Shown in pieces: positions 41,100 to 50,555 of a DNA stretch of 64,000 bases. The DNA is taken from assembly GCA_944324675.1 (NCBI GenBank), contig CALUXE010000002.1, forward strand, positions 124,001-188,000. The letters run 5' to 3'. Below the pieces are notes generated by a model. It was not told the origin of the DNA. It did no database searches and saw only the letters and a list, made by a program, of their open reading frames with translations. The translations under genes and the position numbers were made by a program. Position 1 is the first letter of the stretch. Each line of letters opens with the position of its first letter. The stretch is from an uncultured Elusimicrobiales bacterium. GTDB lineage: Bacteria; Elusimicrobiota; Elusimicrobia; Elusimicrobiales; Elusimicrobiaceae.

Positions 41100-42824
41100 T
41101 TATTTGCCTCCCTTTAGGGGTTCTTCGGCCGGCGGAGGGGGAAGTATAGGGAGATTGTCATAAGAACGCTGCACCCTTTCGACCTCAAGTTCCGATATCA
41201 ATACGCTTGGCGCTATCGCCGATACCGGCACCCAGCCCGATTCGGCCCCGCAGGACCCGTTGAAAACGGCATAATCGTCCGCCGCCGCTATTATTTTATT
41301 AAAACTTGTTAAGGGCGTGCCCACTATATCGGCGCCGCGGATTATTTCGTCGGGCCTGTCATCGGGGTAAACCTTGTATACCAAAAGCGGATTGACTTTA
41401 AAGGCCTGAGGGCTGGAAGTGTCTATCATTGTAAATCCGCCGGAAATATCGTCTATTATCAGGCCGTAGGGTTTGTTTTGCTTCTTTATTTCCTCTTTCA
41501 GCATTTGCTTTAAAGTGTCAAAAGGTACGGTTTGGGCGGCTTCGACCATAGTTACGCCCATTCGGGATACGGGGCGGTAACCTGCTTGTTTCCTGCCGTG
41601 TCCGTTAGAGGAGTCAAAACCTTTTATGGGGGAGCGGCTCATAAGAAAATTCTTTAAAACGCCGTTCTCGATTACCGTTACGTTTTGGGAGGCTATCCCT
41701 TCATCGTCGTAGGCGTAATATCCGCGCAGCGGAACGGTGTTAAAATACTTCATTGTGGGGTTGTCGTATACGCTTATTAAGGGCGATATTACCTGCTTGT
41801 TGATTTTATTGGTAAAAGTTTGCCCGAAGTCATCGTCCTTTTGGCGGTGGCCTTCAACTCGGTGCCCCAAAATTTCGTGGAAGAATACGCCCGTAGCTTT
41901 ATTCTTCAGTATTACCGGCCCGTGGAACGGCTCGGCCGCGGGCGCGTTTTGCAGCGCTTTTAGTTCGGCGATGGAGCGGTTTATGTCGCTGATCACTTTT
42001 TCGGAGGAGGGGATTTCGTCCGGCGTGGTAAAATCGTAATAATTGCCTCTTTCTAAAATCATGCCGTCTTTGTTGCGGGAAGTTATATTATAAGACAGCC
42101 TGGCCAAGACTTGCCCTTGCACTATTTTTGTTCCTTCGGAATTGACGAAATACTTATTTTTCAAAGCCGCGGAATAGGATACCGCCGAGGAAAGTATAAA
42201 ATCCTGATCTTTGAATATGGCGGAATACTGCTCCGTACGCTTTGTCATGTCCTCCAGCATTTGCTGTGATATTAAGGGGGAATCCTCTATCGGAGCGTAA
42301 TACGAGGCGGCCTTGCCTTTTTTGGAAAAGTCATCGGAATTGTCTTCCCTTTTAGAGGAAGTCAGCGCATTGGTTTTTACCTTGAGATAATCTTCCTGAG
42401 CCGCGGTTAGCGCCTCTTCCGTTAGGAGCCAAAGCATGTTCCTTATTTGTTTTGGGGAAGGCATATAACCGCTTGTAAGAATATTGGGATTGCGCCTGCC
42501 GTAATCTATGGATTTAAGTTTACGGGTGTTGTCCAGTTCTCTGCCGCCGGCTCTGGCGTCTATGTCGGCGGTATAATGGCTGCTTGTATAGGAATAGGCT
42601 TTTTCGCCGAGGGTGGCCGCCACGGATACGCTTCGCTCCGAATCAATCTGATAGGACAGAAAATAAATCGGAGGATCCAACCTCGACAGCTTTTTCATTG
42701 AGCGTTTAAGCTCCGTATCCATAGCTTTTATTATAGGGTCTTTGCCAAGGGCTTTTACCTCATTGGCGGCAAAGAGATTAGAGAATAGAAACAACGAGAA
42801 AAAAATCGCCGATAATCTTTTCAT
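41100..42824 (-). CDS. Exported TldD-like metalloprotease
   Basis: 574 aa from the ATG at 42824, which has an AGGGGA ribosome site; a TTG 18 nt upstream is less likely. The signal peptide is KRLSAIFFSLFLFSNLFAA. The zinc motif HEILGH is at residues 316-321, in the TldD context GVFFHEILGHRVEGHR. Later TldD-like blocks include YDDEGIASQNVTVIENG, DDISGGFTMID and the Pro-rich end. Cytoplasmic TldD/TldE cut unfolded peptides such as microcin and CcdA; this one is exported, so the substrate must be periplasmic or on the surface. It is paired with the metal-free homologue downstream. Confidence 0.87.
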   Translation of the reverse strand: MKRLSAIFFSLFLFSNLFAANEVKALGKDPIIKAMDTELKRSMKKLSRLDPPIYFLSYQIDSERSVSVAATLGEKAYSYTSSHYTADIDARAGGRELDNTRKLKSIDYGRRNPNILTSGYMPSPKQIRNMLWLLTEEALTAAQEDYLKVKTNALTSSKREDNSDDFSKKGKAASYYAPIEDSPLISQQMLEDMTKRTEQYSAIFKDQDFILSSAVSYSAALKNKYFVNSEGTKIVQGQVLARLSYNITSRNKDGMILERGNYYDFTTPDEIPSSEKVISDINRSIAELKALQNAPAAEPFHGPVILKNKATGVFFHEILGHRVEGHRQKDDDFGQTFTNKINKQVISPLISVYDNPTMKYFNTVPLRGYYAYDDEGIASQNVTVIENGVLKNFLMSRSPIKGFDSSNGHGRKQAGYRPVSRMGVTMVEAAQTVPFDTLKQMLKEEIKKQNKPYGLIIDDISGGFTMIDTSSPQAFKVNPLLVYKVYPDDRPDEIIRGADIVGTPLTSFNKIIAAADDYAVFNGSCGAESGWVPVSAIAPSVLISELEVERVQRSYDNLPILPPPPAEEPLKGGK

Positions 42825-42908
42825 AACAATCCCCTTTTTCAAAGATTTCCCCCAATTATATCATTTATCGGGGCCGTTAGCGATTATGTAGCCAAGCGAT
42901 AATAATGT

Positions 42909-42914
42909 TATAAT
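42909..42914 (+). promoter_or_regulatory. Likely -10 element of greA
   Basis: A perfect TATAAT lies 47 nt before the GTG start in the divergent gap between the TldD-like gene and greA. No convincing -35 is found at 16-18 nt spacing. Unlike many other genes here, this one has a leader and a strong ribosome site. Confidence 0.4.
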
Positions 42915-42961
42915 TAAAGATAGCTTTAGGCCTTATGGTTTAAAGCGTGGGAGGACAGACA

Positions 42962-43435
42962 GTGAGCGAAATTTTTTATCTAAGCCGCAAAAACTATGAG
43001 AAAATGAGGGAGGAACTTGAAGACCTGAAGAAGATAAAAGCGCAGCTCTCCGAGGAAATAGGCGAGGCGGCAAGACAGGGCGATCTTAAGGAAAACGCGG
43101 AGTATGTCGCCGCGAAAGAGAAACAAGCGGAGACCCTGTCAAAAATAAACGATTTGGAAATACGGCTTCGCAATACGCAGATTACCGACGATTTAGACGT
43201 TGACCGCACGGAAGCCAGAATAGGCGCCACCGTTACGATAGAGGATATGTCCGACGGCGAGCGGACCACGTACACTTTGGTAGGATCGATGGAGTCTAAT
43301 CCCGATGAGGGCCGTCTTTCGGTAAAGACGCCTTTGGCTTCCGGGATATTGGGCTGCAAAGAGGGCGATACCTTTGAGGTTTCTCTGCCCAAGAGCAAAC
43401 GCAAATACAAATTGGTGAAATTAGAATATAAATAA
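42962..43435 (+). CDS. greA: Transcription elongation factor GreA
   Basis: 157 aa. The N-terminal coiled coil carries the acidic tip GDLKENAEY, which acts with RNA polymerase to cleave backtracked RNA. The C-terminal FKBP-like domain follows (IEDMSDGERTTYTLVGSMESNPDEGRLSV). The frame is open from 42947, but the GTG at 42962 follows a GGGAGGA ribosome site at good spacing and yields the normal GreA N terminus (SEIFYLSRKNYEKM). Confidence 0.95.
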   Translation: MSEIFYLSRKNYEKMREELEDLKKIKAQLSEEIGEAARQGDLKENAEYVAAKEKQAETLSKINDLEIRLRNTQITDDLDVDRTEARIGATVTIEDMSDGERTTYTLVGSMESNPDEGRLSVKTPLASGILGCKEGDTFEVSLPKSKRKYKLVKLEYK

Positions 43436-43446
43436 GGAGATTTAAA

Positions 43447-44139
43447 ATGAGTTCCGAATTGGAAACTATTGCCAACCGTACGATAGAACCGTTTGTTGTT
43501 CTTTTCAACAAGTCGGTGGAGTTGATCCCCGGCATAATAGTGGCGCTCGTGATGCTGTTTTTGGGATTATTTTTATCCCGCTGGACCAGCACTATAGTGC
43601 GCAAACTTTTAAACGCGATAAAACTTGACACGTGGACCTCCAAAGTAGGCGTAAACGAGATACTTACCAGAATAGGCTTCGGCAAAAGCCCCACTTATGT
43701 AATAGCTTTTGTGCTCTCGTGGGCTGTAATGATAACTTTCATTATGATAGCGGCCGATTCTTTGGGCTTGGGGACGATAAAAACTTTGCTTTATAATCTG
43801 CTCGCGTTCATTCCGAAATTGTTTGCCTGTATAGTCATACTTTTCGCGGGTTTGATTTTCGGCCGTTTTGTGGAAAAGGTGGTGCATAACTCGGCCAAGG
43901 CCAACAATATAAAAGGGGGGGTCTTCTTCTCCAAGATAATAAATGTCGTGGTGGTGGTGTTTGCTATACTTTTGGCTTTGGAACAGGTAAATATTAACTT
44001 CGCCTTGATTAACGACGTTATATTGATATTGCTCGCCTCTATGGGATTGGGCCTTGCGATAGCGTTCGGCTTGGGCGCGCGCGACATCGTGGCGGAATTT
44101 TTGAGGGAAACCCTTAAAAAGGAAGAGGACGACAAGTAA
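43447..44139 (+). CDS. Mechanosensitive-channel-like membrane protein
   Basis: 230 aa with about five hydrophobic helices. Two repeats of the conserved TM-helix type are visible (IPGIIVALVMLFLGLFLSRW and IPKLFACIVILFAGLIFGRF), followed by a Gly/Ala-rich MscS pore-like helix (LASMGLGLAIAFGLGARDIV). It lacks the MscS C-terminal vestibule and ends in a charged tail. It may be a small mechanosensitive channel or a related stress protein. It follows greA by 11 nt with a strong AAGGAG site. Confidence 0.82.
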   Translation: MSSELETIANRTIEPFVVLFNKSVELIPGIIVALVMLFLGLFLSRWTSTIVRKLLNAIKLDTWTSKVGVNEILTRIGFGKSPTYVIAFVLSWAVMITFIMIAADSLGLGTIKTLLYNLLAFIPKLFACIVILFAGLIFGRFVEKVVHNSAKANNIKGGVFFSKIINVVVVVFAILLALEQVNINFALINDVILILLASMGLGLAIAFGLGARDIVAEFLRETLKKEEDDK

Positions 44140-44152
44140 GTTTTTCTTATCG

Positions 44153-44186
44153 ACAAAATCCCCCGTTTCTTCGGGGGATTTTTTGT
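44153..44186 (+). terminator. Rho-independent terminator after the greA unit
   Basis: AAAATCCCCCG pairs with CGGGGGATTTT around TTTCTT, followed by TTTTTG. The remaining DNA to 44288 shows nothing I can assign. Confidence 0.92.
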
Positions 44187-44288
44187 TTCACGCAAAAACC
44201 ATTGTTATTTGCCGTTAAAAACAGATGCTTGGCGATAGAAAAACCGTTTGCGGGGCTCAGCATCCAGCATTGTGGCGGGCGTTTTATT

Positions 44289-44651
44289 CTATATCGCCAG
44301 CTTTTGTATGGCCAAAGTCAAATCGTCCATATCAAAGGGTTTATAGAGAATGTCGTCCGCGCCCGCCGCTTTGACTTCTTTATTCAGACTTTCCCTATGC
44401 ATGGCGGTTATTACCAATACTTTAATATCGGGATAAGCTTCCTTTAAACTTTTAAGTATATCCATGCCGGATTCGTCCGGGAAAAACATATCCAGCAGTA
44501 TTAAATCGGGGATGAAGCCGTCATTTAAGGATTTAAACAGCTCCTGCGAGCCTTGCGCCGTGGCCATAACGTCATAGCCTTCGCTGTTTAGAGCGTTCTG
44601 TATGGTAGTTCTTAGTACGGCGGAATCGTCGACGATAATGATTTTTTTCAT
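44289..44651 (-). CDS. Single-domain response regulator (CheY-like)
   Basis: 120 aa receiver only. Acidic pocket D8/D9, phospho-acceptor D54 (LILLDMFFPDESG), T in LVITAMHRE and K in ILYKPFDMDD are all present. There is no output domain. It is downstream of the phosphohexomutase gene, 15 nt away in the same direction. The kinase partner is not known. Confidence 0.93.
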   Translation of the reverse strand: MKKIIIVDDSAVLRTTIQNALNSEGYDVMATAQGSQELFKSLNDGFIPDLILLDMFFPDESGMDILKSLKEAYPDIKVLVITAMHRESLNKEVKAAGADDILYKPFDMDDLTLAIQKLAI

Positions 44652-44666
44652 ATTTATTGTTAAAAA

Positions 44667-46079
44667 TTATTTAAAAGCGGAGGCCAGTTTCTCTCCGAAG
44701 TCCAAGAAGGCCTCGGTCTGTTTTTTGTCGCCCGTTTCGCTGTAAAGCCTGAGTACGGGTTCCGTGCCCGAAGGACGGATAAGCAGCCATTCGTCATTGT
44801 CTAAAATTATTTTTAAGCCGTCAAAGGTGTAGATTCCGGCAATGTGACGGCCCAATATTTTCTTGGGGAGTTTCTTTTTTAGTTTTTCGGCCATGGCCGT
44901 TTTATCTACTGCCTTTGAAAGTTTGAAATCCCTTCTCTGATAACAGCTGGCGCCGTATTCCTTTTCTATTTCTTTGGCCAATTCGCTTAAAGCCATTTTT
45001 CTTGAGGCCATAATATCCATAATGAACATTGTTAAAGTCAGGCCGTCTCGCTCGGACATGAGGCCTTTCCAGCAATAACCGCCGGATTCTTCCGCCCCAA
45101 AGGCGATTTCTTCAAGGGCGGTGCGTTCGGATATATATTTAAAGCCTACGGGCACTTCTTCAAATTCCAAGCCGGCGGCTCTGGCTACGCGTTTATTCAA
45201 ATAGCCCATAGAGAGACACTGAAGCACCTTTCCTTTCGCTTTTTTCGTTTTTACCAAGTGGTTTAGCACTATGGCCGATACCATGCAGGGGCTTAAATAT
45301 TTCCCTTTTTCGTCTATGAGGGCGGTTCTGTCGCCGTCGCCGTCAAAGGCCGCGCCGAGAAGGCATTTGTTTTTGATAACAGTCTTTTTAAGTTCGCCCA
45401 AGCTGCTTTCTTTGGGTTCCGGTTTAATTCCGCCGAAGCAGGGATCGCGGCTGTCGTTTAAGGCCAAGACTCGTTTTTCGCCCAGCAGCTGCTCCATATA
45501 TCCGGCGGCGCTGCCGTGCATATAGTCCACCGCTACTTTGCCTTTCAAAGAGGCGGCCTTTTTTATGTTGACTTTTGAGGCTATATATTTAAAATACAGT
45601 TTTTCCAGCCCCGAGGTGGCATCCACCTGATGGCCTGGAATATACAAAATCGATTTCTGGTCCAGCATTTCCTCTATTTCTTTTGTCAGTCTGCCGGAAA
45701 TAGAACCGCCGTCCACCTTTATTTTTATGCCGTTGTATTGCGAGGGATTGTGGCTGGCGGTTACCATAATGGCAATCCAAAATTTTGTATAAGACAACGC
45801 GCTCATCAAAGGGGTGGTTACCGGTTTGTCCAGAAGGATTACGTCTATTTTGTTCAGTTTTAGAATGCTGGCGATATCCGCGGCGAATTTATCGGATAGA
45901 AATCTTCTGTCGTAGCCTACCGCGGCGATATGTGTTTTATCGCCCAAATCCGAAGGGGCGTTGAGATTGATAAAATCTGCCAAAGCCTGCGCCATTCTCC
46001 TTACGTTTTCGAAAGTGAAATCCCAGGCTATGATTCCGCGCCAGCCGTCGGTCCCGAATTTTATGTCTGATATCGCCAT
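44667..46079 (-). CDS. Phosphoglucomutase/phosphomannomutase
   Basis: 470 aa, with canonical loops: catalytic serine in VTASHNPSQYNGIK, metal loop FDGDGDRTALID, sugar loop FGAEESGGY and phosphate loop RPSGTEPVLRLY. It interconverts hexose 1- and 6-phosphates for glycogen and LPS precursors. I take the ATG at 46079 (MAISDIKFGTDGWRG), with ribosome site AGGAG, over a TTG 18 nt upstream. It is the normal counterpart of the altered paralogue at 9169-10650. Confidence 0.93.
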   Translation of the reverse strand: MAISDIKFGTDGWRGIIAWDFTFENVRRMAQALADFINLNAPSDLGDKTHIAAVGYDRRFLSDKFAADIASILKLNKIDVILLDKPVTTPLMSALSYTKFWIAIMVTASHNPSQYNGIKIKVDGGSISGRLTKEIEEMLDQKSILYIPGHQVDATSGLEKLYFKYIASKVNIKKAASLKGKVAVDYMHGSAAGYMEQLLGEKRVLALNDSRDPCFGGIKPEPKESSLGELKKTVIKNKCLLGAAFDGDGDRTALIDEKGKYLSPCMVSAIVLNHLVKTKKAKGKVLQCLSMGYLNKRVARAAGLEFEEVPVGFKYISERTALEEIAFGAEESGGYCWKGLMSERDGLTLTMFIMDIMASRKMALSELAKEIEKEYGASCYQRRDFKLSKAVDKTAMAEKLKKKLPKKILGRHIAGIYTFDGLKIILDNDEWLLIRPSGTEPVLRLYSETGDKKQTEAFLDFGEKLASAFK

Positions 46080-46175
46080 ACAATGCTCCTGTGCCAAAGA
46101 GTATTTGGTAATCGGCGGATAATACCGAAAACAAGTCGGGCTTTTGCTTTAACTGAAAAACGCCCTTATATCAAG

Positions 46176-46521
46176 TGGAGGCGGCGGGATTCGCACCCGC
46201 GTCCAAACATCCATACAGCACGGTTCCTACAGGTTTAGCTTCGGCATAAAAACGCGCCCGCTTGCCCGAAGCCGCTGCTTGCGCGCTTGTTTAGTTTGTC
46301 TTAAGGCGGATTAGGCTAAACGAACCTTTCCGCCCGCATCCGGCTGATTTGACCATTATGCTCCGCCCGCCGGCGAAGAAGAGCAAACGGGTTTAGGCCG
46401 TAGCCCAAACGTTGTTGTTGTAGTTGTTGCCAACTAATTGTTTTGGCCCTATTTTAACCGGCCTGGCCAACCGGTACCTGCAACCGAACCTCAGAGACAT
46501 CTGTCGAAACTGGTCGCCCCC
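46176..46521 (-). ncRNA. ssrA: Transfer-messenger RNA (tmRNA)
   Basis: 346 nt on the minus strand. The 5' end GGGGGCGACC pairs with the 3' CGCCTCC to form the tRNA-like acceptor stem, with discriminator A. The T arm (GGACGCGGGTGCGAATCCCG) is clear. CCA is not encoded and must be added. The resume codon is GGC at 46429-46431, after the usual TAGTT context, and the tag reads GNNYNNNVWATA then TAA at 46393-46395. It frees stalled ribosomes with SmpB, which is not in this window. The tag is Asn-rich and ends -WATA instead of the common -LAA. Confidence 0.95.
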
Positions 46522-46540
46522 TAAAGCCGATTGTTTAACA

Positions 46541-46570
46541 AGGATAGCAAATTTGCTTACCCGCTTGCAA
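46541..46570 (-). promoter_or_regulatory. Probable tmRNA promoter
   Basis: On the minus strand TTGCAA (46565-46570), 18-nt spacer, TATCCT (46541-46546), about 20 nt before the mature 5' end. A short 5' leader for RNase P cleavage fits tmRNA precursors. Confidence 0.5.
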
Positions 46571-46675
46571 TATTCTTAAAAATATATTCGCGCGTATAAC
46601 GCTTACGCATTTCAAGTTGTTGTTTTGAGGTGGCGGGGATTGTATCGCGGCGGGATTATCTTTTATCCGTTGAAT

Positions 46676-46704
46676 TAAAAAGCCCCGTTTTGAGGGGCTT
46701 TTGA
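46676..46704 (-). terminator. Rho-independent terminator after the TerC gene
   Basis: On the minus strand AAAAGCCCC pairs with GGGGCTTTT around TCAAAAC, followed by a T run. It lies 7 nt after the TerC stop. Confidence 0.9.
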
Positions 46705-46710
46705 ATACTG

Positions 46711-47652
46711 TTAACTTTGTTTTGCTTCCACTCGCTTTTTGCGTACTACGGAGGCCGCTATGGCTATGGCCAATATTATAACTATCACCAAAAGCGATAG
46801 AGCCGTGGGGAAGTGGTAGAAATGCGAAATAAGCATTTTTATGCCCACAAACACCAATACGGCCGCTATGCCGTATTTAAGATACTCAAATTTGCCCGCC
46901 ATGCCCGCCAGCAGGAAGTAGAGCGATCTTAAGCCTATTATGGCGAAGATGTTTGAAGTATAAACGATAAAGGTGTCGTGGGTTATGGAAAGAACCGCGG
47001 GAATGGAATCTATCGCGAAGATTAAATCGGAAGTTTCTATAACCAATACGGTGGCGAAAAGCGGAGTGGCGAATAATTTGCCCGCGTCTTTTATAAAGAA
47101 ATTTTCCCCGTGGTAATTGTCTTTCATAGGCATAATTTTCTTTAAAGCTTTAAGCACGGGCATTTTGGAGGGGTCAAATTCCTCCTCTTTATGCGCCAGC
47201 ATTTTAACGGCGGTGTAGATTAACAAAGCGCCGAAGATGTAAATCATAAATTTAAATTGGGTTATCAGCTGCACTCCTATAAAGATGAAGATAAACCTCA
47301 TAATAACGGCGCCCAGAATACCCCAAATCAACACTTTGGGCTGATGCTCTGGCGGTACGGCGAAATAGGCGAAGATCATGATAAAAACGAACATATTGTC
47401 AATGGATAGCGAATATTCTATCACATAGCCTGTAAAGAACTCCAAGGCTTTAGTCTGCCCTAAAGTAAGCCAAACGGCCGCGCCGAATAAAGCCGCGAGG
47501 GCGATCCAAGCCGCCACCATGAGAGAAGCCTCTTTAATGCTAACCTTGCCGTGATGATGCTTCACCACTACAAGATCTACGAACAGGGCGATGGCTATCA
47601 CCACCCAAAAAATAACCCACATGAGGGAATGTATATCCATATGTATACCCAT
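46711..47652 (-). CDS. TerC-family membrane protein
   Basis: 313 aa from the ATG at 47652; a second ATG at 47640 is just as likely and neither has a ribosome site. The frame extends to 47712. About eight membrane helices are visible, with the TerC family blocks LALFVDLVVVKHH, YSLSIDNMFVFIMIFAYF and LVIETSDLIFAIDSIPAVL, whose acidic residues are thought to bind metal ions. TerC proteins have been linked to tellurite resistance and manganese export. No ter operon is adjacent. A terminator follows. Confidence 0.88.
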   Translation of the reverse strand: MGIHMDIHSLMWVIFWVVIAIALFVDLVVVKHHHGKVSIKEASLMVAAWIALAALFGAAVWLTLGQTKALEFFTGYVIEYSLSIDNMFVFIMIFAYFAVPPEHQPKVLIWGILGAVIMRFIFIFIGVQLITQFKFMIYIFGALLIYTAVKMLAHKEEEFDPSKMPVLKALKKIMPMKDNYHGENFFIKDAGKLFATPLFATVLVIETSDLIFAIDSIPAVLSITHDTFIVYTSNIFAIIGLRSLYFLLAGMAGKFEYLKYGIAAVLVFVGIKMLISHFYHFPTALSLLVIVIILAIAIAASVVRKKRVEAKQS

Positions 47653-47743
47653 ATAAACAATTATATAAAATTGGCGGGCGGGCCTTCTCCGCGTGGGGGA
47701 ACGGTGCCCCAAAAGGCTCGCAATTTGATAAAATAATTAAAAG

Positions 47744-48448
47744 ATGGCGATAATTTTCTTGGACAGCGTTACGTCAACAAATACATATTGCGGACGCAAT
47801 ATTGACAATCTTAAGCACTTTGATATAGTGCGCGCGCGCCGCCAGAACGAGGGGCGCGGGCGCAAACTGAGGAAATGGTCCTCCGAAGAGGGGGGGCTGT
47901 ATTTCTCTTTGGTGTTAAAGGACGGCTTGGATAAGATAAAATCGCTTGGCCTGCTGACTCAGCTTATGGCGCTGGCGGTATGCAAGAGCGCGCGGGCGCA
48001 TGGCGTTGAGGCGTATATTAAATGGCCCAACGACGTTTTGGCGAAGGGGCTGAAGTTTTGCGGAATATTGAGCGAGGCTATCTTCGACGGTGAAAAGCTG
48101 AAGGCGGTAATTATAGGCACGGGCGTAAACCTAAGCCAAGATAAGATAAATTCCGAAAAGCCGTCTATTACTCTTAAGAGCCTCGGCGTGGATAAAAGCG
48201 CCGAAGAACTGCTTAAAGAGATAGTTGCAAACTTTACGGCGGATTTCGCCCTTTTAAAGGATTCGGGATTTGAGCCTTTAAGAGAGCGGTATAAGAAGAG
48301 TTTTTTGTATTTGGGCAAAGCCGTTACGATGCGGGTATTTGACGAGGAACTGCACGGCATCGCCGAAGACATAGACGAAGCCGGCCGATTGGTATTAAAC
48401 GAAGGCGGCAAACGCCGCCTGATAGAAATCGGCGATATGGATTTTTAA
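47744..48448 (+). CDS. birA: Biotin-[biotin-carboxyl carrier] ligase
   Basis: 234 aa, a BirA of the short type without the N-terminal DNA-binding domain, so probably not a repressor. The biotinyl-AMP loop is NEGRGRKLRKWSSEEGGLYFS, followed by KWPNDVLAKGLKFCGILSE. It loads biotin on AccB and OadA. It is 19 nt before oadG in the same direction, which ties biotin transfer to the sodium pump. No ribosome site; TAAAAT lies 9 nt before the ATG. Confidence 0.93.
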   Translation: MAIIFLDSVTSTNTYCGRNIDNLKHFDIVRARRQNEGRGRKLRKWSSEEGGLYFSLVLKDGLDKIKSLGLLTQLMALAVCKSARAHGVEAYIKWPNDVLAKGLKFCGILSEAIFDGEKLKAVIIGTGVNLSQDKINSEKPSITLKSLGVDKSAEELLKEIVANFTADFALLKDSGFEPLRERYKKSFLYLGKAVTMRVFDEELHGIAEDIDEAGRLVLNEGGKRRLIEIGDMDF

Positions 48449-48467
48449 TTAGCAAAGGAGAATATTT

Positions 48468-48710
48468 ATGGAAGGAAGCGTATTTGCCAAAAGCGTGGAG
48501 CTAATGGTAGTGGGAATGGGAATGACTTTCATGTTCCTGATAATACTGGTATTTATAATGAAAGTGCTGGAATTTGCGGTAGAAGGGGTTTTAAACAAGT
48601 GGTTTCCGGTTAAGGAAACGGCGAGTTCGGCGCCTGCGTCAGTTAGCGTATCGGACGATAAAGTAAAGATAGCGATAGCCTTGGCCGCGGCCAAGAGCAT
48701 GATGAAATAG
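48468..48710 (+). CDS. oadG: Oxaloacetate decarboxylase gamma chain
   Basis: 80 aa, typical for the small subunit: one membrane helix (residues about 12-36, MVVGMGMTFMFLIILVFIM), then a Ser/Ala-rich cytoplasmic tail. It links the alpha and beta subunits. A GGAG ribosome site is present. Position between birA and oadA supports the call. Confidence 0.88.
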   Translation: MEGSVFAKSVELMVVGMGMTFMFLIILVFIMKVLEFAVEGVLNKWFPVKETASSAPASVSVSDDKVKIAIALAAAKSMMK

Positions 48711-48745
48711 CAAGATTTTAAAGAATAAAGGAGAAAAGATAAAGT

Positions 48746-50545
48746 ATGAAGAAGATTAAGTTTATGATTACCGCCTTTAGGGACGGTTTTCAATCGGTAT
48801 ACGGGGCGAGAGTTCTCTCAAAAGATTTTTTGCCCGCGGTGGAAGCCGCGAGAGAGGCGGGCATAAGACATATAGAATCGGGCGGCGGGGCTACTTTCCA
48901 ATCTGCTTTTTTCTACAATAACGAGAACGCCTATGATGTAATGGACGCGTTCCGCAAAGCCGCGGGCCCGGAAGCCAATCTTCAAACTTTAGCGCGCGGC
49001 GTGAATGTGGTGGGGTTGGATTCCCAGCCCAGCGATATAATCAAGCTGCATGCGGAAACCTTTAAAAAACACGGCGTTACCACAATAAGAAACTTTGACG
49101 CTTTAAACGATGTAAATAACTTAATATACAGCGGCAAATGCATCAAAGAGGCCGGGCTTAAACACGAAGTGACGGTAACAATGATGTCTTTGGCGCCGGG
49201 TTGGGATAAACACGGGAATGTCCATACTCCGGAATTTTACGCCAAGACTTTGCAGAAAATTATAGATTCCGGCATTCCCTTTGACAGCGTAGCTTTCAAA
49301 GACGCTTCCGGTACAGCCACCCCTTCCACGGTAAGGGAAACGATAAAGCTCGCCAAAAAGATTTTGCCGCCTGAAGTTGAGGTCTGTTTCCACACCCACG
49401 AAACGGGCGGAAACGGCGCTACCTGCTGCTTGGCGGCCTTAGACGGCGGCGCGGACAGATTGGACCTTTCCATGGCGCCTGTATCGGGAGGCACCTGCCA
49501 AACCGATATTATAACGATGTGGCACGCGCTTAGAGGATCGGACTACACTTTGGATATCGATATAGAAAAGATAAAGAAAGTGGAAGATGTCTTTAAAGAC
49601 TGCATGAAAGATTATTTCTTGCCGCCGGAGGCTATGAAAGTAGAGCCGACGATACCGTTCTCGCCTTTACCGGGCGGCGCGCTTACGGCCAATACGCAGA
49701 TGCTCAGAGACAATGGCATAATGGATAAATATGACGAAATTTTCCAAGCGATGGGCGAAGCGGTAAGAAAAGGCGGCTTCGGCACTTCGGTAACTCCCGT
49801 AAGCCAATTTTACTTCCAACAGGCTTTCAACAATGTAATGTTTGGGCCTTGGAAGAAATTCGCCGAAGGCTACGGCAAGATGGTGCTTGGCTATTTCGGC
49901 AAGACGCCGGAACCGGCCGATCCGGAAGTGGTAAAATTGGCCAGCGAGCAGCTCGGTCTTGAGCCTACTAAGAAAACCGTCCTTGAAATCAATGACGCCA
50001 ACCCCAAGAAAGGCGTCGCCCCCGCTAAGGCTTTGCTCGAGCAGAACAATTTGCCCATTACGGACGAAAATATCTTTATCGCCGCGGCTTGCGGACAGAA
50101 AGGCATAACCTTCCTTAAAGGCGAGGCTAAACTCGGCATCAGGAAAGTAGCTCCCAAGAAAGAAGGCTCATCTGCCGGCGCTTATACGGTAAGCGTAGGA
50201 GGGGAGAAGTTCGCGGTGGAACTTTCCGGCGGCAAAGCGATAGTCAACGGTACTTCCTATGATATAGACATTAAGGAAGGCATAGACGCTTCGGCCAAGA
50301 GCGAAAATAAAGCGGCGGCGGCATCTTCGGGCGCTAGCGTAGAGATAAAGGCCCCGCTTCCGGGCGCGGTGATGAGATTTTCCGCCCAAGAAGGCGCAGC
50401 CGTAAAGAAAGGGCAGACCATATTGGTTATGGAAGCCATGAAGATGGAAACGGAAATCAAAGCGCCCGCTGACGGTAAAATATCCTATAAGGTAAAAACC
50501 GGCGACCAAGTGCAAACGGGCACTTTGTTGGCGGTGTTAGGTTAA
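48746..50545 (+). CDS. oadA: Oxaloacetate decarboxylase alpha chain, biotin-containing
   Basis: 599 aa. The carboxyltransferase domain (about 1-290) begins [18 protein letters not shown] and contains HTHETGGN; the middle conserved domain follows, then an Ala/Ser linker and a biotinyl domain with [12 protein letters not shown]566 being the biotin site. It transfers CO2 from oxaloacetate to biotin and leaves pyruvate. The related pyruvate carboxylase B and methylmalonyl-CoA enzymes share this layout, but oadG and oadB next to it settle the role. Good AAGGAG site. Confidence 0.95.
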   Translation: MKKIKFMITAFRDGFQSVYGARVLSKDFLPAVEAAREAGIRHIESGGGATFQSAFFYNNENAYDVMDAFRKAAGPEANLQTLARGVNVVGLDSQPSDIIKLHAETFKKHGVTTIRNFDALNDVNNLIYSGKCIKEAGLKHEVTVTMMSLAPGWDKHGNVHTPEFYAKTLQKIIDSGIPFDSVAFKDASGTATPSTVRETIKLAKKILPPEVEVCFHTHETGGNGATCCLAALDGGADRLDLSMAPVSGGTCQTDIITMWHALRGSDYTLDIDIEKIKKVEDVFKDCMKDYFLPPEAMKVEPTIPFSPLPGGALTANTQMLRDNGIMDKYDEIFQAMGEAVRKGGFGTSVTPVSQFYFQQAFNNVMFGPWKKFAEGYGKMVLGYFGKTPEPADPEVVKLASEQLGLEPTKKTVLEINDANPKKGVAPAKALLEQNNLPITDENIFIAAACGQKGITFLKGEAKLGIRKVAPKKEGSSAGAYTVSVGGEKFAVELSGGKAIVNGTSYDIDIKEGIDASAKSENKAAAASSGASVEIKAPLPGAVMRFSAQEGAAVKKGQTILVMEAMKMETEIKAPADGKISYKVKTGDQVQTGTLLAVLG

Positions 50546-50555
50546 GGAGAAGACA

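Noticed and set aside
44187-44288. Riboswitch or small RNA after the greA terminator
   Set aside because: No stable fold or conserved core was recognisable; the stretch lies between two convergent genes.
46620-46676. Possible tRNA 3' end on the minus strand (TCCCCGCCACCT-like text)
   Set aside because: No T-stem pairing, no anticodon arm and no acceptor partner can be drawn. It is simply GC-rich DNA between the tmRNA promoter and the TerC terminator.
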